From the NCBI GenBank assembly GCA_042219525.1, contig JBDGPU010000069.1, forward strand, positions 1-64,000: DNA of 64,000 nucleotides, given 5' to 3'. Of the stretch, positions 59,176 through 64,000 are shown piece by piece; the first letter of the stretch is position 1, and each line of letters begins with the position of its first letter. The position numbers and the translations under genes were made by a program. The notes below the pieces were generated by a model. That model made no database searches, was not told the origin of the DNA, and saw only the letters and a program-made list of their open reading frames with translations. This DNA comes from JBDGPU01 sp042219525 (GTDB lineage: Archaea; Halobacteriota; Halobacteria; Halobacteriales; Haloferacaceae).

Positions 59176-59871
59176 ATGCCGATTAAGGGTTCCGGCGAGG
59201 GCACGCTGACGGAGATCGACCGCTTCGAGCACGGGGTGGGCTGGATGGCCTATCCGGAAGAGGGGATGAAGCGCGCGAGTCACGCGCTCGCCGTGCCGTC
59301 CGAGGAGGGCGAGGCCGACGTCTGGGTGGTTGACCCGGTAGATGCGCCGGGGCTCGACGACCTGCTCGGCTCGCTCGGGACCGTCGCCGGCGTCGTCGTC
59401 GGGGCCGACCGGCACAAGCGGGATGCGGACGTCATCGCCCGGCGGCACAGCGTGCCGATTTTCGTGCCGGAATGGATGACCGGCGTCGCGTCGGAGTTCA
59501 CCGCAACGACGGCCCGATTTAGCGGCGAGCTGGCGGATACCGGCTTCCGAGCACTCGATATTCGGAACTCCACAATTCCGCCGTGGCAGGAGGTCGCCCT
59601 CTACGACGGCGAGACGCTCGTCGTCCCCGAGGCCGTCGGGACGGCCGAGTTCTTCCGCGCCGGCGAGGAGCGGCTGGGTGTCCACCCGTTGCTCCGGCTG
59701 GTCCCGCCCCGGGACGTGCTCGGCGACATCGACCCGGACCGGATCCTCGTCGGCCACGGCAGTGGAATCCACGAGAACGCGTCCGAGGCTCTCGCAAACG
59801 CGCTTCGCGGGTCACGCCGGCGCGCGCCCGCGGCGTTCACGAAGGCGCTGAAATCGTTCGTCGGTCAATAG
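59176..59871 (+). CDS. Metallo-beta-lactamase-like fold, altered metal site
   Basis: A 231-residue protein resembling the MBL fold: HALAVPSEEGEADVWVVDPV, GTVAGVVVGADRHKRDADVI, RRHSVPIFVPEWM, and the late DRILVGHGSGI that matches the family's terminal GHG strand. The usual HxHxDH is replaced by DRHKRDAD, so metal binding and catalysis are doubtful. The substrate is unknown. It starts with MPIKGSGEGTLTEIDRFE at 59176. Confidence 0.72.
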   Translation: MPIKGSGEGTLTEIDRFEHGVGWMAYPEEGMKRASHALAVPSEEGEADVWVVDPVDAPGLDDLLGSLGTVAGVVVGADRHKRDADVIARRHSVPIFVPEWMTGVASEFTATTARFSGELADTGFRALDIRNSTIPPWQEVALYDGETLVVPEAVGTAEFFRAGEERLGVHPLLRLVPPRDVLGDIDPDRILVGHGSGIHENASEALANALRGSRRRAPAAFTKALKSFVGQ

Positions 59872-60095
59872 CGACCTGGGTCCGTTCGGGTTGTTACGAC
59901 CGATAGACTGATTCTGGGCTCCATTGCGATTAGATTCGATTGACTCATCGTGGCTGGGGCGGCTCGAAATGGCTGAGAGACCAAAACCTGAGCCCGATGA
60001 GGGCTTTGATACCCAATATGGTTAGCCTTCTGAGTTATTTATCTTTCACTCCCAGGGGTAAATTTAAGTATTGGAGAGTATATTTCGGAGTTGCC

Positions 60096-61283
60096 ATGTT
60101 GGATAATTCCCATGGGACCGATCGGCGTACAGTACTGCAGACGATTGGCGGCGCGGTCGGCGTCGCCGGGCTTTCCGGCGTCGCGTCAGCAGCTGACGGA
60201 ACAGTCGAGATTAACGTGGGGTACAGCGCGGAGAGCGGTCGCCGGGCGGCCCTCGACGCCGCGATCGACGTCGAACGCGAGTTCGCCTTCGACGCGCTCA
60301 CGATGACGGCCACCGAGGAGGCGGCCGCCCGACTCTCCGCGCGTGGGGACGTGCGCTACGTCGAGGAGAACGGGACCTACGAGGCGCTCGGCGAGTCCCT
60401 CCCGTGGGGGATCGACCGCACCGACTCCGACGTCGCCCACGCGAACGGCGAAACCGGGAAGGGTGCAGACATCGCGATCATCGACACCGGTATCGATGAT
60501 GACCATCCGGACCTGCAGGCCAACCTCGCGGACCCGAGCGTCAGCACCAACCACAAGGCGTACGTGGACTGTCGGGGCAAGAACTGCAACTATCCCTGGT
60601 CCGACGACCACGACCACGGAAGCCACTGTTCCGGTATCGCCAACGGCGTGGACAACAGCAAGGGCGTCATCGGCGTCTCGACGCAGGCGAACCTCCACGC
60701 GCTGAAGGTGCTGGACAACTCCGGCAGCGGCTCGTGGTCCGACGTCGCCTCCGCCATCCAGTACACCGCCGACCAGGGCTGGGACGTCGGCTCGATGAGC
60801 CTCGGTGGCAGTTCTGGCTCCTCGACGGTGAAGGACGCCTGTCAGTACGCCTACGACAACGGCGTCCTGCTCGTCGCGGCCGCCGGCAATGACGGCCCCT
60901 GTTCGGACTGCGTCGGCTATCCGGCGAAGTATAGCACCGTCATGGCCGTCTCGGCGACGTCCTGTGACGACACGCTGGCGAGCTTCTCGTCGACCGGCCC
61001 GGAGATCGAGATCGCCGCTCCTGGAGACGACGTCTACTCGACGGTCATCGGCGGCTACGACACCTTCGACGGGACTTCGATGGCCTGTCCGCACGTCTCG
61101 GGTGCGGGCGCACAGCTCATGGCGAACGGCTACACGAACGCCGACGCGCGCAAGCAGCTCAAGGATACTGCCGAGGACATCGGCCTCGCGTCCAACGAGC
61201 AGGGCGCCGGGCTCCTCGACACCGCCGCAGCACTCGGGCTCAGCTCCAGTGACGACGGCACCGGCACCGGGCCGAACTGCTAA
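60096..61283 (+). CDS. Tat-exported subtilisin-like serine protease
   Basis: A 395-residue S8 protease. The Tat signal is DRRTVLQTIGGAVGVAGLSG, cleaved near ASAADG. A propeptide (inhibitor I9 type) spans about 35-100. The catalytic triad is complete: Asp130 in AIIDTGIDDDHPDL, His near 174 in DHGSHCSGIANG, and Ser near 327 in GTSMACPHVSGAG. It has no C-terminal PPC domain, unlike long halolysins. Multiple Cys (CRGKNC, GPCSDC) may form disulfides. A TATA-like aatttaag stands about 30 bases upstream. The gene after it encodes a BsuPI-like inhibitor. Confidence 0.95.
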   Translation: MLDNSHGTDRRTVLQTIGGAVGVAGLSGVASAADGTVEINVGYSAESGRRAALDAAIDVEREFAFDALTMTATEEAAARLSARGDVRYVEENGTYEALGESLPWGIDRTDSDVAHANGETGKGADIAIIDTGIDDDHPDLQANLADPSVSTNHKAYVDCRGKNCNYPWSDDHDHGSHCSGIANGVDNSKGVIGVSTQANLHALKVLDNSGSGSWSDVASAIQYTADQGWDVGSMSLGGSSGSSTVKDACQYAYDNGVLLVAAAGNDGPCSDCVGYPAKYSTVMAVSATSCDDTLASFSSTGPEIEIAAPGDDVYSTVIGGYDTFDGTSMACPHVSGAGAQLMANGYTNADARKQLKDTAEDIGLASNEQGAGLLDTAAALGLSSSDDGTGTGPNC

Positions 61284-61364
61284 CCACCGATCGATCAGTC
61301 CCCGCTCGTTTTCTCCCGCTTTCGGTGGCGAGGAATTAAGAGAGTTTACGACGAGGGACAAGAC

Positions 61365-61703
61365 ATGCTCACAGCGACACTGTCCGTCACGCCAACCGAG
61401 GACGCCCTGGAGCTGACGATCGCGGTCGAGAACGAGGGCGATGAAGCCGTCGAACTGAACTTCAGCGACGCACAGCGAGCCGAGTTCGTTGCCGACGAGA
61501 TCGACTCAGGCAAGGAAGTGTGGCGGTGGAGTGAGGGACGGATGTTCGGGCAGGTTCTCGGGACCGAAGTGCTCGACCCCGGCGACCAGCTCGAGTACGA
61601 CGTTGACTGGCCGGACCCGCCGACCGGGTCCTACCGCGTGCGGGGTGAGCTCGTCGACAATGAGCACCAGCCGAGCGCCGAGATGACGGTCGAGTTACCG
61701 TAG
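61365..61703 (+). CDS. BsuPI-type proteinase inhibitor-like protein
   Basis: A 112-residue beta-sandwich protein of the BsuPI (intracellular proteinase inhibitor) family: LTIAVENEGDEAVELNFSDA, AEFVADEIDSGKEVWRWSEG, MFGQVLGTEVLDPGDQLEYD. It has no signal peptide. It starts 81 bases after the subtilisin-like protease gene on the same strand. In Bacillus the founding member inhibits a subtilisin-type intracellular protease, so a protease-inhibitor pairing is likely, though whether this protein inhibits its neighbour is unproven. Confidence 0.85.
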   Translation: MLTATLSVTPTEDALELTIAVENEGDEAVELNFSDAQRAEFVADEIDSGKEVWRWSEGRMFGQVLGTEVLDPGDQLEYDVDWPDPPTGSYRVRGELVDNEHQPSAEMTVELP

Positions 61704-61736
61704 CGGATCGGGACTGCCGGCGCGGTTGAGGGCGGT

Positions 61737-61820
61737 CAGTTGACAGCCAATGGACGGCAGTTGACAGCCAATGGACGGCAGTTGACAGCCAATGGACGTC
61801 AGTTGACGGTCCGTGGACGA
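61737..61820. repeat. Minisatellite, 21-bp unit x4, abutting a stop codon
   Basis: Three near-identical units (core cagttgacagccaatggac) at 61737, 61758 and 61779, then a diverged fourth at 61800-61820 that ends exactly at the TGA (tca, 61821-61823) of the reverse-strand epimerase gene. On that strand the gene's end (gcggactgatcgtccacgg) itself resembles the unit, as if the repeat had been seeded there. No spacers, hence not a CRISPR. Confidence 0.92.
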
Positions 61821-62768
61821 TCAGTCCGCATACTCGGGCGCGATCTCGGCGAGCAGCTGGCGGGTCGCGCGCTCGACAGCCTCGTGGCTCGACAGCGACG
61901 GCTCCCAGCCGAGCGCGGAGAGCTTCTCGATGGAGAGCCGCATCTTCGGCACGTCGCCGGTCCAGCCGCGGTCGCCGCCGGTATACTCGTAGTCGGGGTC
62001 GAGCCCGAGTTCGTCGCTCACGACGTCGGCGATGGCGGTGACCGACGTGGTCGTGCGCGTCCCGAGGTTGTAGGTGTTCATGTCCGCGTCCGCGTGTTCG
62101 ACGACGTGACGGATGGCGTCGACGCAGTCCGTGACGTGCATGTACGACTTCTCCTGGCGGCCGTCCCCGAGGATCGTCAGCGTCTCCGGGTCGTCGACGA
62201 GCTTCTCGATGAAGTCAGGGACGACGTTCCCGCGCTGGTGCGGGCCGACGATGTTGGCGAAGCGGAAGCACCAGACGGTGAAGTCGTACGAGTGCGCGTA
62301 CGTCGAGAGCAGCGCCTCGTCCGCGAGCTTCGAGGAACCGTAGATGCTGATCGGCTCGAGGGGGGCGTAATCCTCCGGCGTCGGCCGCGGGGCCTCGCCG
62401 TACACCGTCGAGGAGGAGGTGAAGGCGAGGTTGTCGACGCCGACCTCGTCCATGCGTTCGAGGACGTTGTACGTCATCTCGGTGTTCTCCTCGAACAGCT
62501 CGCGGTCGTCCTCGTAGTTCGTGTCCGTGTACGCGGCGAAGTGGAAGACGACGTCGAGGTCGCCGGTGACCGCGTCGGCGACGTCGGCGGCGTCGGTCAT
62601 GTCGGCCTCGACGAACTCCGCACCGTCGGGCACTCGCTCGTGGTCGCCTTTCGAGAGGTCGTCGGCAACGCGGACGAGCTCGGCGTCGTCGACCAGTTCG
62701 GCGGCGAGGTGGCTCCCGACGAGTCCCGCCCCGCCGGTGATCAGCACGCGTGCGTCGGAGAGTTGCAT
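61821..62768 (-). CDS. NAD-dependent sugar epimerase/dehydratase
   Basis: A 315-residue extended SDR. The NAD site is VLITGGAGLVGSHLAAELVD. The catalytic pieces are FTSSSTVYGEAPRP and IYGSSKLADEALL (YxxxK: the Tyr and Lys in YGSSK). Further motifs are FRFANIVGPHQRGNVVPDFI and YNLGTRTTTSV. It probably acts on a UDP- or dTDP-sugar (UDP-glucose 4-epimerase or related), for surface glycans; the exact sugar cannot be read. It starts at MQLSDARVLITGG (62768), with three upstream residues possible. Confidence 0.92.
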   Translation of the reverse strand: MQLSDARVLITGGAGLVGSHLAAELVDDAELVRVADDLSKGDHERVPDGAEFVEADMTDAADVADAVTGDLDVVFHFAAYTDTNYEDDRELFEENTEMTYNVLERMDEVGVDNLAFTSSSTVYGEAPRPTPEDYAPLEPISIYGSSKLADEALLSTYAHSYDFTVWCFRFANIVGPHQRGNVVPDFIEKLVDDPETLTILGDGRQEKSYMHVTDCVDAIRHVVEHADADMNTYNLGTRTTTSVTAIADVVSDELGLDPDYEYTGGDRGWTGDVPKMRLSIEKLSALGWEPSLSSHEAVERATRQLLAEIAPEYAD

Positions 62769-62912
62769 GTGCACCACTTTTCGCGGGGTCGCAAGTGCGT
62801 TCTGGTGTGGAGCGAGCGGCGCGAGGCGTTAGCACCATTCGCCACCGTAGCCCCGCTCGCCACCGGCTCGCCGTGTCGAAAGCTCCTAACCCGCGCTGGC
62901 CGTAGGGAGCCT

Positions 62913-63488
62913 ATGCAAACTGACCACGAGGTCGCCGTGCTCCGGTACGGACACCGACCGGGACGCGACGACCGGATGACGACCCACGTCGGGCTCACGG
63001 CGCGTGCCCTGGGGGCCGACCGGGCCATCTTCCCCGACAACGCGACCCAGCCCGCCGAAACCGTCCGCGACATCACCGGTCGCTTCGGCGGGCCGTTCGA
63101 AGTCGAGCTCCGCGAGGACCAGTCGGCCATCGTCCGCGACTGGGAGGGCACCGTCGTCCACCTCACGATGTACGGACTCCCGGTGCAGGACGTCGAAAGC
63201 GACGTGCGCGAGGCCACAACCGAGGAGCCGGTGCTCGTCGTCGTCGGCGGCGAGAAGGTGCCGTGGGACCTCTACGAGGAGGCCGATTTCAACGTCGGCG
63301 TCACGAACCAGCCGCACTCCGAGGTTGCCGGCCTCGCGGTCTTCCTCGACCGGCTCTTCGACGGCGCGGAGCTCGACCAGAAGTGGGAGGATGCAGAGCG
63401 CGACGTGATCCCGAAGGCGACCGGGAAGAAGGTCGTCGACGTCGCTGGCGACGACGTCAACAGGCCCGACGGCGCGGACGACGAATAG
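62913..63488 (+). CDS. trm56: tRNA (cytidine-56)-2'-O-methyltransferase
   Basis: A 191-residue SPOUT-family enzyme of COG1303. It shows VAVLRYGHRPGRDDRMTTHV at the N terminus, GLTARALGADRAIFPDN, VVHLTMYGLPVQDV, and the SAM-knot segments VLVVVGGEKVPWDLYEEADF and NVGVTNQPHSEVAGLAVFLD. It methylates C56 of archaeal tRNAs. The length and N terminus are typical, and a TATA element is not obvious. Confidence 0.95.
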   Translation: MQTDHEVAVLRYGHRPGRDDRMTTHVGLTARALGADRAIFPDNATQPAETVRDITGRFGGPFEVELREDQSAIVRDWEGTVVHLTMYGLPVQDVESDVREATTEEPVLVVVGGEKVPWDLYEEADFNVGVTNQPHSEVAGLAVFLDRLFDGAELDQKWEDAERDVIPKATGKKVVDVAGDDVNRPDGADDE

Positions 63489-63506
63489 CCTGCCGAAGGG
63501 ACGGAT

Positions 63507-64000
63507 TCAGACGCGTCGATAATTTCCGAGCCGCGTCCCGTCGAGCAGATACGCGTCGCCGTCGTCGAGGGCGTCCGGGAGGAAGGGCGCGAGGAACTCC
63601 TGACCCTCGACGTTTATCCACGTCCCACCCGAGCGGTCGTTGAACGCAGGGAACACGACGAGTTCGGGATCGTTCCACGTCTCGTTCACGTCGGGCCCGA
63701 CCTCGGCGATGAACGGCTCCTTTTTTAAGGGCCCACGGAGCCAGGCGCGCTCCGTCCGGCTGCCCCCGACGACGTCCTCCAGTTTGACCTGCGGGTGTTC
63801 GTGGCCTATGCAGACCACGTCGGCGCCGAGCACTTCGGCGTCCGGCCAGGTGTGGCCGTGCACGAACCCCACGTCACCGATTCGTCCACCACCGGAATGG
63901 ATGACGTCGAGGTCGGCCGCGAACTCCTCGGCCACGCCCGGGTCGTGGTTCCCGACGACGAGCGTGAACGGGATCCGTTCGGTGACGGCGTCGATCAGGG
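63507..64000 (-). CDS. Calcineurin-like metallophosphoesterase (5' end beyond window)
   Basis: The C-terminal 164 residues of a metallophosphoesterase; the start lies beyond base 64000. Visible are FTLVVGNHDPGVAEEFAADL (the GNHD metal motif), GDVGFVHGHTWPDAEVLGAD (GHT) and VVCIGHEHPQVKLEDVVGG (GHEHP). These residues fit the archaeal YfcE-like/COG1407 group of predicted phosphoesterases. The upstream part of the metal site (DxH) is outside the window. It converges with trm56, 18 bases apart. Confidence 0.9.
   Translation of the reverse strand, partial: LIDAVTERIPFTLVVGNHDPGVAEEFAADLDVIHSGGGRIGDVGFVHGHTWPDAEVLGADVVCIGHEHPQVKLEDVVGGSRTERAWLRGPLKKEPFIAEVGPDVNETWNDPELVVFPAFNDRSGGTWINVEGQEFLAPFLPDALDDGDAYLLDGTRLGNYRRV

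Overview
This 64 kb window is chromosomal DNA of a haloarchaeon (class Halobacteria); I cannot name the genus. The evidence is GC-rich codons with G or C in third position, proteins rich in Asp and Glu, TATA/BRE elements about 25-30 bases before start codons (mostly leaderless genes), archaeal information-processing genes (TFE, a TFB-like protein, Nop5-fibrillarin, GatAC, archaeal CoaD, RibL and Trm56), haloarchaeal gamma-glutamylcysteine ligase, DpsA and many families known only from haloarchaea. The gene order looks like a core chromosome interrupted by one TnpB element, one tRNA with remodelled 3' flanks, one decayed gene and several intergenic minisatellites.

Layout. 0-6 kb: AbrB/PhoU regulator, ATP-NAD kinase-like protein, CinA-like protein, a lipoprotein, DUF2110 and transcription factor E. 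6-13.3 kb: an M48-like protein that has lost its protease motif, DUF555, an HTH-CBS regulator with a perfect palindrome at its promoter, PurM, a site-2 protease, a TraB-family protein and a membrane-anchored winged-helix regulator. 13.3-17 kb: DUF151 nuclease-like protein, thioesterase, a 500-bp stretch with a promoter but no convincing gene, DUF123 and DCC-family proteins, and an Lrp-RCK regulator. 17-26 kb: zinc-ribbon protein, UspA and an APC transporter fused to Usp domains; the Nop5-fibrillarin operon; gshA; a wHTH protein; coaD; a truncated TFB-like factor. 26 kb: tRNA-Leu(UAG) with extra copies of its 3' end. 26.5-36 kb: thioredoxin-like/CcdA pair, gatCA, Hsp20, YbaK-like protein, TrxB, a divergent rhodanese pair, a rubrerythrin-like protein and a DUF2062 pseudogene.

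37-50 kb: a protein with two identical-spacing C2H2-type fingers, the haloarchaeal two-subunit thiolase, a coiled-coil acidic protein, an Eis-like acetyltransferase, an old-yellow-enzyme homologue, a Nif3-like protein, DpsA, a HEAT-repeat protein, a secreted phospholipase-D-like protein and an S1/OB/DHH protein. 50.5-52 kb: a stand-alone TnpB element with hairpin ends, placed between two intact promoters. 52-64 kb: JAMM protease coupled to FAD synthase, CtaB with a CtaA-like half, a thiol-redox island (HxlR regulator, two SelW/Rdx proteins, a monothiol glutaredoxin, a CxxC protein and DUF1097) with three palindromes in its control region, a methyltransferase, a Tat-exported subtilase followed by a BsuPI-type inhibitor-like protein, a sugar epimerase, Trm56 and a partial metallophosphoesterase.

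Themes: thiol redox chemistry recurs (gshA, trxB, CcdA with its thioredoxin partner, rhodaneses, DCC protein, SelW/Grx island). Regulators often have a palindrome sitting on their own promoter, suggesting autoregulation. The most unusual signals are the 56.3 kb operator cluster with its redox genes, the triplicated tRNA-Leu 3' end, the TnpB with an altered second RuvC motif, the protease/inhibitor-like pair, the pseudo-M48 protein and the minisatellites, two of which overlap stop codons.
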